Source: Deinococcus roseus (GTDB lineage: Bacteria; Deinococcota; Deinococci; Deinococcales; Deinococcaceae). From it: a DNA stretch of 64,000 nt. Each line of letters starts with the position of its first letter. The first letter of the stretch is position 1. Shown here in pieces: positions 26,181-34,594 of the stretch. The notes beneath the pieces are model-generated. The model saw only the letters and a program-made list of their open reading frames with translations, made no database searches and had not been told where the DNA came from. Both the position numbers and the translations under genes were made by a program. The stretch lies in assembly GCF_014646895.1 (NCBI RefSeq), contig NZ_BMOD01000007.1:155190-219189 (forward strand), given 5' to 3'.

Positions 26181-27578
26181 CTATTTTCTGCCCTTGCCGT
26201 CATCCTCCCCGAAGAAAAAATCAAAAGCGGCGTCCACCAGGGTTTCCACAAAGTCCTCCCCTTCAGCAGCTTCCTGTGCCTCTTCGGGTTCTTCTTCGTG
26301 TTCTTCCTCTCCGGCTTCTTCCAGGCCCTCCTGCCACTTTGCGATCAATGCATCAATGAACTTGCGTTCCTTGCGGGCCATGCCGTCTGCAGCGGCGGCT
26401 TCCTCGACCTGCTGGGTGATGCGGGCCAGCACGTCATAATCAAAATACTCCCAGATCAGGTCGATGGATTCGTTCAGCAGGTCGTCATCACCCAGCCGTT
26501 TTTTGGCGGCACGCAAAACCCCAGCGGTGTTGGGGCTTCCCCCGGTCACCTCAAGCACCGGGGCCAGGTGGGTTTTGATGATCTCCAGTTCCTCCTCGCT
26601 CATCTCCCCATCCATGCCCACGGCGGTCAGGAAGATCAGGGCCAGACGCTGCTCGAAAGGCACCTCGCCCATGCCTTCCAGCAGGGCCTCGTAGGTTTCA
26701 TCGTCCATTTCGGAGAGCACGGTGGCCACTTCGGGCAACACCGACTCCTGGTCTTCTGACCAGCTTTCCTCGTCGGGTTCCAGCACCTCCAGGCGCTCGA
26801 TGATCCAGCTGTCCCCGTAGTTGTAATTGGGGTTCATGATGTAGGCGTAGGGGATGTAACAGTAGCCCCTGTCTCCCCAGTTGGTGCCCCAGGAGTTGCG
26901 GACAATGAACATCTGGTCTGGATCCGAGTACCCCACGCACAGCATGGCATGGCCGGAGTGCTTCGCCAGGCTCATTTCGTTTCTGGTGGGGTGGGGCACC
27001 ACACCAGGTTTTTTGTGGTTGTAAAAAGAACGGAAGAGGGCCAGCCCAAAAATGATGGGGTTTCCCTCTGCCAGCGCAGACTTCCAGGCCTCCAGATCCA
27101 CCGGAACCATGCGGGTTTCCTCGATCAGGAAAGTGGCCCCCTCGTCATAGGCTTTCTGGTAGGGTTCTTTGTTGATGTTTTTGATGTTGAAATCCCAGGT
27201 TTTCTCGGTGCAGGCCCCGTATTCCTTGAGGCCCTGGATCACGTCCGAGATCATCACCCCTGAATCCTGGATGTTGTTGGGGTCCCGCATGTAACGGCCG
27301 TTGTAGTACATGTACAGGCGACTGACGTCTCTGGCCTCACCCTGGTGGCGTTTCAGCAGGTACTCGTAGGCCCCGGCAGTGGCATTGGCCGTGCAGGAAC
27401 TGGTCTGGCCCTGGTCCTCAATGCGGGTCATGTGTGGCCGCAGGTCCACCTTGGCCGGAAGCCTGCTCACCTTGCTTTTTTTCTTGTCGTAGGTCTTGGT
27501 CCCTTTGGGAGGGGCCGAACGCAGGTAGCCCTGGAGGATTCTTTCTGTGCCGTCTGCTTCTGTCCATTTTACAGCCAT
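26181..27578 (-). CDS. Papain-like (C1A) cysteine peptidase fused to a TerB-like domain
   Basis: The 465-residue protein starts at ATG 27578 after GGAGAG. The peptidase domain (about 40-280) has the oxyanion Gln and nucleophile in DQGQTSSCTANATAGAYEY, the catalytic His in SGHAMLCVGYSD and the Asn in VRNSWGTNWGDRGYC. It has no signal peptide and no recognisable propeptide, so it should act in the cytoplasm. A helical TerB-like segment follows (about 300-430: ALIFLTAVGMDGEMSEEELE, GMARKERKFIDALI), then a very acidic tail (about 435-455). TerB domains occur in stress and tellurite-resistance modules; the combination suggests regulated intracellular proteolysis (inference). Confidence 0.83.
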   Translation of the reverse strand: MAVKWTEADGTERILQGYLRSAPPKGTKTYDKKKSKVSRLPAKVDLRPHMTRIEDQGQTSSCTANATAGAYEYLLKRHQGEARDVSRLYMYYNGRYMRDPNNIQDSGVMISDVIQGLKEYGACTEKTWDFNIKNINKEPYQKAYDEGATFLIEETRMVPVDLEAWKSALAEGNPIIFGLALFRSFYNHKKPGVVPHPTRNEMSLAKHSGHAMLCVGYSDPDQMFIVRNSWGTNWGDRGYCYIPYAYIMNPNYNYGDSWIIERLEVLEPDEESWSEDQESVLPEVATVLSEMDDETYEALLEGMGEVPFEQRLALIFLTAVGMDGEMSEEELEIIKTHLAPVLEVTGGSPNTAGVLRAAKKRLGDDDLLNESIDLIWEYFDYDVLARITQQVEEAAAADGMARKERKFIDALIAKWQEGLEEAGEEEHEEEPEEAQEAAEGEDFVETLVDAAFDFFFGEDDGKGRK

Positions 27579-27710
27579 GGTCTCTCCAGCCCTCCCCCGC
27601 GGTGTCTGCAGGATGTGTGGCTCCTGCATGCTGACCTCTCTGAAAGGATCAAGGGGGTTGGATTTTCATTGTATTTTTCCAGCGCAGGGAGGACAAGGGT
27701 GCAAACCTGA

Positions 27711-28103
27711 TCAGTTCAGTTTCAAAATCAGAACAAAAAACAACAGGCCTGCCAGCAAGAAGGAGGCGCTCCACAATCCAAGAAGTGCAGTCACAAACCC
27801 GTACAGACCCTTTCGAGAGACCAGATGAAACACACCCATCAGGAGGGCTCCAGCTGTCAGGGGCACCAGTTGGGTTTTGTAGGAGGTTCCAATCAGGGGA
27901 TGAATCAAATTGGATCCGAACATGAAACAACCACTGATGACCGCAGCTCCCAGCATGCACCATTGCACATAAGATCTTGAAAGTGGGTCCAGCATCAACA
28001 GGTGTGGTTGCTTCAGCAGATTCAACACCCCCCAGTAAAAAAGTCCTGCTCCGGTTGCAGCATAGGCCATCATTCCTGTGTAAGCTTCAGTTTCAGTCAA
28101 CAT
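27711..28103 (-). CDS. Small four-helix membrane protein, unknown
   Basis: The 130-residue ORF has four clear hydrophobic helices (about 10-32, 45-65, 75-95, 102-125) separated by short loops and ends VLILKLN. I do not recognise the family. Ribosome-site evidence is weak, but the regular helix pattern and isolated position between oppositely read genes support a real gene. Confidence 0.6.
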   Translation of the reverse strand: MLTETEAYTGMMAYAATGAGLFYWGVLNLLKQPHLLMLDPLSRSYVQWCMLGAAVISGCFMFGSNLIHPLIGTSYKTQLVPLTAGALLMGVFHLVSRKGLYGFVTALLGLWSASFLLAGLLFFVLILKLN

Positions 28104-28298
28104 CTCGATCCCATTTCCAAAGTGAATTGCAGGGCTCTGGTTTCAGGCAAGCGGAAGGTCCAGCTCAAAACAGGGCACCCCAGAAAGCCGCTTCGGCCAC
28201 TCTGCCTTTATTGTTGCAGTGATTGAAGCAGCAAGTCCGCAGGAATGGGCAACCTCTGCCAGAAGCCTCGTCTTATACTGGTTTGATCTGGAGGGATC

Positions 28299-29291
28299 AT
28301 GCAAAAACGCGTTCTTGGTGAGGATCTGGAAGTTTCTGCCCTTGGATATGGCTGCATGGGCATCACCCAGTCTTACGGGCCTTCTGGCAGCAAGGAAGAA
28401 AGCATTCGGGTGCTGCAGGCCGCTGTGGAACAGGGTGTGACTTTTTTTGACACGGCAGAGGTGTATGGGCCTTTCACCAATGAAGAACTGGTGGGAGAGG
28501 CACTTTATCCATACCGCAATCAGGTGAAAATCGCCACCAAGTTCGGTTTTCAATTGCATTCAGACGGCTCTACAGGATTCACTGGCCTGAACAGCCGTCC
28601 TGAACGCATCCGCCAGGTGGCAGAGGCATCTTTGAAACGCCTGCGGGTAGAGGCCATTGACCTCTTTTACCAGCACCGGGTGGACCCGGAAGTGCCCATT
28701 GAAGAGGTGGCTGGAACTGTCAAGGAACTCATCCAGCAGGGTCTGGTGAAGCATTTTGGCCTTTCTGAAGCCGGAGCAGACACCATCCGCCGCGCACATA
28801 AAGTGCAGCCCGTCACGGCCCTGCAAAGCGAATACTCCATGTGGACCCGCACCGTGGAAAAAGAAATTCTGCCTGTGCTGGAAGAACTGGGCATTGGTTT
28901 TGTGCCCTTCAGCCCGCTGGGGAAGGGTTTCCTGACCGGCAAAATCGATGCCTCAACCGATTTTGCCGAGGGAGACATCCGCAACACCATTCCCAGGTTC
29001 AACCTGGAACACCGGGAAGCCAACCAGAAGCTCATCGGTTTGCTGCAAAACCTGGCGACCCGAAAAACCGCCACTCCTGCGCAAATTGCCCTGGCCTGGA
29101 TTCTGGCCCAGAAACCCTGGATTGTGCCGATTCCGGGCACCCGCAAAATCGAGCGCCTGCAGGAAAACCTGGGCGCAGCAAACATGAAGTTGACTTCAGA
29201 GGATTTGCAGCAAATTGCAGTGGCCCTGAACCAGATTGAGGTGGTGGGGGCCCGATATTCTGAGGCCATGGAACGCCTCACAGACCGCTGA
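28299..29291 (+). CDS. Aldo/keto reductase
   Basis: The 330-residue NADPH-dependent TIM-barrel oxidoreductase has the AKR tetrad in order: D in FFDTAEVYG, Y in the same segment, K in KIATKFGFQ and H in YQHRVDPEVP. The C-terminal IPIPGTRKIERLQEN binds cofactor phosphate. It is of the YghZ/PLR-like group. A TATACT box at 28274-28279 and a GGAGGG ribosome site precede the ATG. The natural carbonyl substrate is unknown. Confidence 0.93.
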   Translation: MQKRVLGEDLEVSALGYGCMGITQSYGPSGSKEESIRVLQAAVEQGVTFFDTAEVYGPFTNEELVGEALYPYRNQVKIATKFGFQLHSDGSTGFTGLNSRPERIRQVAEASLKRLRVEAIDLFYQHRVDPEVPIEEVAGTVKELIQQGLVKHFGLSEAGADTIRRAHKVQPVTALQSEYSMWTRTVEKEILPVLEELGIGFVPFSPLGKGFLTGKIDASTDFAEGDIRNTIPRFNLEHREANQKLIGLLQNLATRKTATPAQIALAWILAQKPWIVPIPGTRKIERLQENLGAANMKLTSEDLQQIAVALNQIEVVGARYSEAMERLTDR

Positions 29292-29339
29292 GGTTTTGTG
29301 TGCCTGAACCTTCAGGCAGGACTGTTCAGGCAGGACTGT

Positions 29340-29606
29340 TCAGGCCTGCGTCAATTTGAGCCGGGCCTGCTCCACCACCTGATGGATCAGCCCTCCAATT
29401 CCATCGTCAAAGGCAAACCTGGAGAGACCCAGCAGACGCACATCCTCGTTCCACACCTCACAGGTCACCGCATCTCCCACTTTGATGCCTGGATGCACCC
29501 GTCTGGACGGATGCACCCCTGCCCCGTTGGCATCCCGCCAGACGAAAAACACACTGCGCCTTTCCAGCTTCTCCAATTCAACATGCAGGTTTTCAGGTGA
29601 ATGCAT
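29340..29606 (-). CDS. Small hypothetical protein
   Basis: The 88-residue ORF starts MHSPENLHVELEKLERRSV and contains a short beta-rich stretch (VGDAVTCEVWNEDVRLLGLS) that could be a small SH3-like or OB barrel, with a C-terminal helix. I do not recognise it. The start at 29606 has no Shine-Dalgarno; a TTG at 29621 is an alternative. It is 63 bases downstream of the next small gene and may be cotranscribed with it. Confidence 0.5.
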   Translation of the reverse strand: MHSPENLHVELEKLERRSVFFVWRDANGAGVHPSRRVHPGIKVGDAVTCEVWNEDVRLLGLSRFAFDDGIGGLIHQVVEQARLKLTQA

Positions 29607-29669
29607 GATAGGAGGTTGCAAAGCAGGCCCATTCAGAGGAAATTTTCAGGCCTGTTGCTCATTTGGTGT

Positions 29670-29906
29670 TCAGAGGGTTTGCAGGGTCTCGATGCGGTAA
29701 TGTTGCAGCATCAGGTTGTAAAAGGCGATGGCATCGCTGCGGGAAGCCATCAGGTGCACCTCGCATTGCTGGTGAGGCCACCAACCCATCTGGTGCGTGA
29801 AATGCAAGGTCACGGTCTGTCCGGTGAGGGTTTCAATCCATTTTTGCAGGTTCGGGGTGTAGCGCTCATGAGAGGAGAACTTCAGGGTGAAACCATATGC
29901 AGTCAT
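29670..29906 (-). CDS. Small hypothetical protein
   Basis: The 78-residue ORF begins MTAYGFTLKFSSHERYTP and alternates strands and helices (QTVTLHFTHQMGW, SRSDAIAFYNLMLQHY). GGAAGGG stands before the ATG. I know no family for it. It is probably cytoplasmic and forms a short unit with the gene downstream. Confidence 0.55.
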   Translation of the reverse strand: MTAYGFTLKFSSHERYTPNLQKWIETLTGQTVTLHFTHQMGWWPHQQCEVHLMASRSDAIAFYNLMLQHYRIETLQTL

Positions 29907-30319
29907 GTGATGCCCTTCCTGTCTGTCCCCTCAACAGCAAAGCTGCTGTGAGGACGATGCCCCTTGCTCAGAAGTGCGGTGGGAGCAAGAAAAAGGACCT
30001 TCAGAAGCAACCCTGGTCACCGTTGCAGGGCTGGATGATTTTTCCAGGCTGGCCAGCTTCAAGGTGAAAGGTTTTGAAAGCTGGGGTGTTCAGGGCTTGA
30101 AACCCTGCAAAAACATCTGCCCGGAGTTTTCTTCTGCATTGGGGCTTTGACTTTTTCAAAGTCATGTTTTTTCTCTCAAAAACAAGAACCCAGCTCAAAA
30201 ACATGAGCCGGGTTCATTTGGCGTCTCTGGAAGGATCTCAGTCTAGCAGGTCATCACAAAATTCACAAGGGCTTTCTTTTAAAAATCTGTCCTGTGATTT
30301 ATATTCTCTTCATGAGGAT
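29907..30319. other. Intergenic stretch without a gene
   Basis: I see no supported gene here. A stem-loop at 30186-30215 pairs GAACCC-A-GCTCA with TGAGC-C-GGGTTC. A T-rich tail on the minus strand makes it look like a minus-strand terminator, although no minus-strand gene above it is evident. Confidence 0.5.
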
Positions 30320-30601
30320 ATGGTGCAGCAGCGATTTCAAACACTGTCCGGCATGATCCTGATTTCCCGGCTGGATTCTGGCATTTTCACACTGACTTCC
30401 ATCACCGGGGTGGTGATCGGAGGCACGTCCCTGGCCGGAGGTCTGGGTTAGGTGTGGGGTTCACTGGTGGGGGTCCTCATCATGGCGGTGGTGAACAACG
30501 CCCTGGTGCACTTTTCGGTGAATCCCCTGCTGAACGAAGTGGTGATTGGCTGCCTGATCGTGCTGGCCGTGACCCTGGACTGCCTGCGTCACCGGGGCTG
30601 A
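30320..30601 (+). pseudogene. Decayed C-terminal part of an RbsC-type sugar permease
   Basis: One frame reads LSGMILISRLDSG, then VVIGGTSLAGGLG, a TAG at 30449-30451, then VWGSLVGVLIMAVVNNALVH, VIGCLIVLAVTL and a stop. This order is the last 90 residues of RbsC/YtfT-type permeases, with the segment between SRLDSG and VVIGG partly lost. No upstream two-thirds and no ATPase or binding protein are nearby, so this is a leftover of a deleted sugar importer next to the LacI operon. Confidence 0.82.
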
Positions 30602-30856
30602 ACCGCCAGGGGTGGGAGTGAATTCTGGTCGATCCAGAGAATAAAAATCCCCATTTGCATCTGAGCAAAACCCATCAAACGCCTCCATCACTCCAGAACA
30701 AAACCCAGAACCTGTTTTTCAGCAGCCTGCAACATGTTTTCGGGCTGTTTTGCTGGCTTTTCTTGACTTGCTCCTTTTGTGGGCAGAGGAGCATGGGCAG
30801 AATTTCTTTGTGGGACTTCCCACTTGACGCGCCGAAAAGATGGTGATATGAATATG

Positions 30857-30872
30857 TTGTAACCGGTTACAA
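30857..30872. promoter_or_regulatory. LacI-type operator O1
   Basis: TTGTAACCGGTTACAA is a perfect 16-base palindrome with the central CG typical of LacI/GalR sites. It lies 94 bases before the LacI start codon. Confidence 0.85.
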
Positions 30873-30918
30873 GATGTGTCTCCCTTTCCAGAGGTGCGGC
30901 AAACCCTGTTTCCATGTT

Positions 30919-30934
30919 TTGTAACCGGTAACAA
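30919..30934. promoter_or_regulatory. LacI-type operator O2
   Basis: TTGTAACCGGTAACAA differs from the first operator at one base. The centres are 62 bases apart, close to six helical turns, so one repressor tetramer or two dimers could bind the same face. Confidence 0.85.
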
Positions 30935-30950
30935 AGGCTAAGGTGGAAGG

Positions 30951-31922
30951 GTGAAAATCACCATTGACGAAATTGCACGGGTGTCCGGGGTCTCCAAAGG
31001 CACCGTCAGCCGGGTCATCAACGGAAAAACCACCGTCGCCGCCGCCACCAGAGAAAAAGTCCTGGAGGTGATGAACAGCCTGGGCTTCGTTCCCGACCCT
31101 GCCGCACGGGAACTGAGCATGCGCTCCAAACACACCATCGGCATTTCCATCGGTCAGAGAGACAGCCGCATCAGCCCTTATTTCGCCCTGATCTGGCGGG
31201 CCCTGGCCCGCGAAACCCAGGAACTGGGCATCCAGTTCATTGAGCTTCATGAAGACCTTCCCAGTTACATTCGACTTCCCAACGCCGTGCTGCTGTTCAG
31301 CGCCCAGCACACCCACAAGCGCCTGGATTACCTGAAAAGCCAGAACATCCCTGCTGTGGTGATCGGGCATGAACCCGGACATGCTTTTGTGGTTCCAGAC
31401 GACCACAGAGGTGGACAGCTGGCTGCAGAACATCTGATTTCCCTGGGGCACCAGCAATTCGCTTTCCTGGGCACCAGGATTCCCAGTCAGGCCGCAGAAG
31501 ACCGCAGAAACGGTTTTGTGGACACCCTGCAGAAAGCCGGTTTTTCCGTGCAGGACGAGCACGATCTGGAAGGCCACTTCAATACACTGGATGCTTACCG
31601 GGCCATTCGCAAAGCCTGGGAAGCTGGACACCGCTTCACCGCCCTCTTCGCTGCCAGCGATGAAATGGCGCTGGGGGCCATTGGAGCCCTGCAGGACCTG
31701 GATGTCCAGGTGCCACAACAGGTTTCCGTGGTGGGATTTGACGGCTTTCCCTTCCCCAACACACAGCTCACCACCATTTTGCAGGACATTTCCCGCATCG
31801 CCCATGCTGCCGTGCAACTGGCACTGTCAGGGATCGAGGGTGAGGACCCTCAGGGGGTTTATGTGCCTGTGCAACTCCAGAAGGGGGCCACCACCGCAGC
31901 GCCCCCGGATGTTTCCCACTGA
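30951..31922 (+). CDS. LacI/GalR-family repressor
   Basis: The 323-residue protein has the LacI HTH and hinge (ITIDEIARVSGVSKGTVSRV, NGKTTVAAATREKVLEVM) and a periplasmic-binding-like sensor domain (AVVIGHEPGHAFVVPDD, FAASDEMALGAIGALQ, VSVVGFDGFPFP). The start is GTG. A TAAGGT box lies six bases upstream, and GGAAGG could instead serve as ribosome site. Two operators lie immediately upstream, and the sugar importer genes follow on the same strand after 44 bases. It therefore probably represses itself and the whole operon, with a maltodextrin-type inducer (inference). Confidence 0.93.
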   Translation: MKITIDEIARVSGVSKGTVSRVINGKTTVAAATREKVLEVMNSLGFVPDPAARELSMRSKHTIGISIGQRDSRISPYFALIWRALARETQELGIQFIELHEDLPSYIRLPNAVLLFSAQHTHKRLDYLKSQNIPAVVIGHEPGHAFVVPDDHRGGQLAAEHLISLGHQQFAFLGTRIPSQAAEDRRNGFVDTLQKAGFSVQDEHDLEGHFNTLDAYRAIRKAWEAGHRFTALFAASDEMALGAIGALQDLDVQVPQQVSVVGFDGFPFPNTQLTTILQDISRIAHAAVQLALSGIEGEDPQGVYVPVQLQKGATTAAPPDVSH

Positions 31923-31966
31923 TTGCTCAGCCCGAGAGGGTTTGAACCAATAAAAGGAGAGAGACC

Positions 31967-33190
31967 ATGAAAAGAAGTTTGTTGCTTGCTGCTGCCCTGC
32001 TGGCCGGTGCTGCCAGTGCCGAGACCGTCGTGAAGCTCAATGGTTTTGCCGGAGCCGATGTCGCCATTGTGAACGACCTGCTCAACAAGATCGTGAACCC
32101 GGCTCTTGCCAAAGACGGCATCCGGGCAGTGTTTGAACCCCTCCAGGGGGATTTCAACGCAGCACTCACCAACGCCCTGTCCAGCGGAACCGCCGGAGAT
32201 CTCATGTACATCGACATCTTCGTGGCTCCGGGGTTCATCAAGACCGGGAAACTGCTGCCTCTCAACGGCAAGGTGAGCACCAAACCTTTCGTGCCCTCCC
32301 TGGTGAAAGCCTTCACCGACACCGGCAAGGTGTACGCCATTGCCAAGGACTTCAACTCTCTGGCCATCACCTACAACAAAGACCTCTTCGATGAGGCGGA
32401 CGTGGCCTACCCCAACGAGAACGACACCTGGAGCACCTTTGCAGACAAGCTGCGCAAGGTCAAGAAAGCGCTGGGGAACGATTATTATGGCATCTGCCTG
32501 CCCGCAGATTTCGCCCGCTTTGGTGCCTTCGCATTTGCCACCGGATGGAAAACTTTTGACAGCAAAGGGAACAGCAACCTGCTGGACTCCCGCTTCAAGG
32601 AAGCCTTCAACTTCTACACCGGACTGGTCAAAGACAAAACCGCCATCCTGCCCTCGGACCTCTCACAGGGCTGGTCGGGAGGGTGCTTCGGGGGAGGCAA
32701 AGTGGCCGCTGCCATCGAAGGGGCCTGGATCTCGGGCTTCCTGCGCGACAACGCTCCCAACCTGAAATACGGCACCGCACCCATCCCCAGGAACGACAAA
32801 ACCAAAAAACGCGGGAACTTCATTTTCACCGTGGGCTGGGCCGTGAACAAGGACTCCAAAGTGCAGGCCGCAGCGCTCAAGGTGCTGGACCAGCTCACCA
32901 GCGAGAAAACCCAGCAGTTCATCCTCACCGAAGGTCTGGCCATTCCCAGCCGCACCAGCCTGCAAAGCAACAGCTACTTCAACAAAACCACCCAGGAGGC
33001 CATGAACGCCAAAGTGGTCTTTGAAGGGGCCAGCGACGGTTACGTGTACGGCTACAGCTTCAAGCAGTACGGCGGCGACTGGATGACCCCGGTGAACGCT
33101 GCCCTGCAGGCCGTGATGAGTGGCAAAGCCACCACCGACGAAGCGCTGAAAAAAGCCCAGTCCGACCTGAATTCGGTGATGAAGCGGTAA
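31967..33190 (+). CDS. Maltodextrin-type ABC transporter substrate-binding protein
   Basis: The 407-residue protein has a signal peptide (1-18, ending GAASA) and a cluster-B binding-protein fold of the MalE/UgpB group: FNAALTNALSSGTAGDLMYI, YNKDLFDEADVAYP, AAIEGAWISGFL and the C-terminal TPVNAALQAVMSGK. AAAAGGAGAGAG precedes the ATG. It captures the sugar outside the membrane for the two permeases downstream. The debranching-type enzyme at the end of the operon points to maltodextrins or related alpha-glucans. Confidence 0.9.
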   Translation: MKRSLLLAAALLAGAASAETVVKLNGFAGADVAIVNDLLNKIVNPALAKDGIRAVFEPLQGDFNAALTNALSSGTAGDLMYIDIFVAPGFIKTGKLLPLNGKVSTKPFVPSLVKAFTDTGKVYAIAKDFNSLAITYNKDLFDEADVAYPNENDTWSTFADKLRKVKKALGNDYYGICLPADFARFGAFAFATGWKTFDSKGNSNLLDSRFKEAFNFYTGLVKDKTAILPSDLSQGWSGGCFGGGKVAAAIEGAWISGFLRDNAPNLKYGTAPIPRNDKTKKRGNFIFTVGWAVNKDSKVQAAALKVLDQLTSEKTQQFILTEGLAIPSRTSLQSNSYFNKTTQEAMNAKVVFEGASDGYVYGYSFKQYGGDWMTPVNAALQAVMSGKATTDEALKKAQSDLNSVMKR

Positions 33191-33192
33191 CC

Positions 33193-33424
33193 TCTCCTCG
33201 CTACGCTTTCCTCTCCTAAGAGGAGAGGATCAACAACCTCTCCTCGCTGCACTTTCCTCTCCCAGCAGGAGAGGACCAACCGAAGGTTGCGGTGAGGCAC
33301 TTTCCTCTCCCAGCAGGAGAGGACCAACCGAAGGTTGCGATGAGGACCTTTCCTCTCCCAGCAGGAGAGAACCAACCGAAGGTTGCGGTGAGGAACAACC
33401 CGGAGGGTGCCAAAAGCACCCTCC
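33193..33424 (+). repeat. REP-like tandem stem-loops between binding protein and permease
   Basis: A degenerate first unit (33193-33249) is followed by three 48-bp units at 33250-33297, 33298-33345 and 33346-33393. They are nearly identical. Each holds CCTCTCC-CAGCA-GGAGAGG (7-bp stem) and AACC-GAA-GGTT. A further perfect hairpin at 33402-33424 pairs GGAGGGTGC with GCACCCTCC. Stem-loops at this place could protect the binding-protein mRNA and lower permease expression, as REP elements do between malE and malF in E. coli. Confidence 0.9.
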
Positions 33425-33442
33425 CCCTGTGGTGAGGTTTCC

Positions 33443-34594
33443 ATGTTAAAAACCCGAACCAAAGACACACCCAACCCGTCCGGGAAAAAGCAAACCGGCA
33501 AGGACACGTTTACGGCCTACCTGTTTCTGGCCCCTTTTCTGCTGACCTTGCTGGTTTTTTTCTTTTACGGATTTGTGCGGGCCGTGTACTTCAGTTTCAC
33601 CGATTACGACCTCTTCAACCCTCCGAAGTGGATGGGATTCAGGTCTTATCTGAACATTTTCCAGGACGACAAATTCAGAATCGCCCTCATCAACACCCTG
33701 CTGTTCAGTTTTCTGACCACCGCTTTGCAGACCGCTGGAGCCCTTTTGCTGGCCGTGGTTTTGAACCAGCGCATCCGCGGCCTGATGTTCTTCCGATCTG
33801 CGTATTACATGCCGTCCATCACCAGTTCGGTGGTGATCACGCTGGTGTTTCTGTGGCTGTTTCAGAAGAAAGGCATCGCCAATTACCTGACCACCCAGTT
33901 CACGCAGTACACCCCGCACATCCTGCTTTTTGTGGGCGTGACGGTGCTGGCCCAGATTTTGCAGGTGCTGCTGGAAAAAGCAAAAATCCGGCAGGCAAAA
34001 AGCAGCTTCCAGATCTCCTGGTTTGATCCCTTGCTGCTGTGGATCAGTGTGGCCATCGGGGGGATTGCAGTGCTGGTCGCGAGTTTCATGGGCTGGATTC
34101 AGCCGCGTGATGTGGCTTCCTTTGATTTCGACTGGGTGTACAACACCGACAAACTCTTTGGCCTGCTGCCCATTCCGCTTTTGTTCATCATCCTGATGAA
34201 CACCTTCACCACCATTCCGACCCTGATGCTGTTCTTTCTGGCAGGCTTGCAGGGCATTTCCAGCAGCCTGTATGAAGCGGCAGAACTCGATGGAGCCACC
34301 CCCTGGCAGAAATTCCGTTATGTGACGGTGCCCCAGTTGCAACCCGTGACCTTTTATGCGGTGACCATCAGCCTGATTGGGACCTTGCAGATGTTCGATC
34401 AGGTGAAAGTGATTGGAGACGCGGCTCCACTGGATTCCATCATCACCCTGTCTTACTACATCTACAATTATTCGTTCAGGGGAGGGAGTTCTCTGGCAGG
34501 CATGGCCAGCGCTGCCGCCATGATTCTGGCCGCTTTGACCTTGCTGGTGGTGCTGTTGCAGCGCCAGTTCTTCAAAGACGAGGTGAACAGATGA
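33443..34594 (+). CDS. ABC sugar permease, MalF-like
   Basis: The 383-residue membrane protein has a helix near 25-48, then five more, with the EAA loop SSLYEAAELDGATPWQKF that contacts the ATPase. Between helices 3 and 5 (about 155-225) there is a polar insertion (LEKAKIRQAKSSFQISWFD and a stretch ending PRDVASFDFDW) not seen in typical 290-residue permeases. The start is ATG 33443 with GAGG upstream. No ATPase gene lies in the operon, so a shared MsmX/MalK-type ATPase elsewhere must serve it. Confidence 0.9.
   Translation: MLKTRTKDTPNPSGKKQTGKDTFTAYLFLAPFLLTLLVFFFYGFVRAVYFSFTDYDLFNPPKWMGFRSYLNIFQDDKFRIALINTLLFSFLTTALQTAGALLLAVVLNQRIRGLMFFRSAYYMPSITSSVVITLVFLWLFQKKGIANYLTTQFTQYTPHILLFVGVTVLAQILQVLLEKAKIRQAKSSFQISWFDPLLLWISVAIGGIAVLVASFMGWIQPRDVASFDFDWVYNTDKLFGLLPIPLLFIILMNTFTTIPTLMLFFLAGLQGISSSLYEAAELDGATPWQKFRYVTVPQLQPVTFYAVTISLIGTLQMFDQVKVIGDAAPLDSIITLSYYIYNYSFRGGSSLAGMASAAAMILAALTLLVVLLQRQFFKDEVNR

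Noticed and set aside
33193..33424. CRISPR array
   Set aside because: The units are contiguous, nearly identical over their whole length and contain no variable spacers or nearby cas genes.
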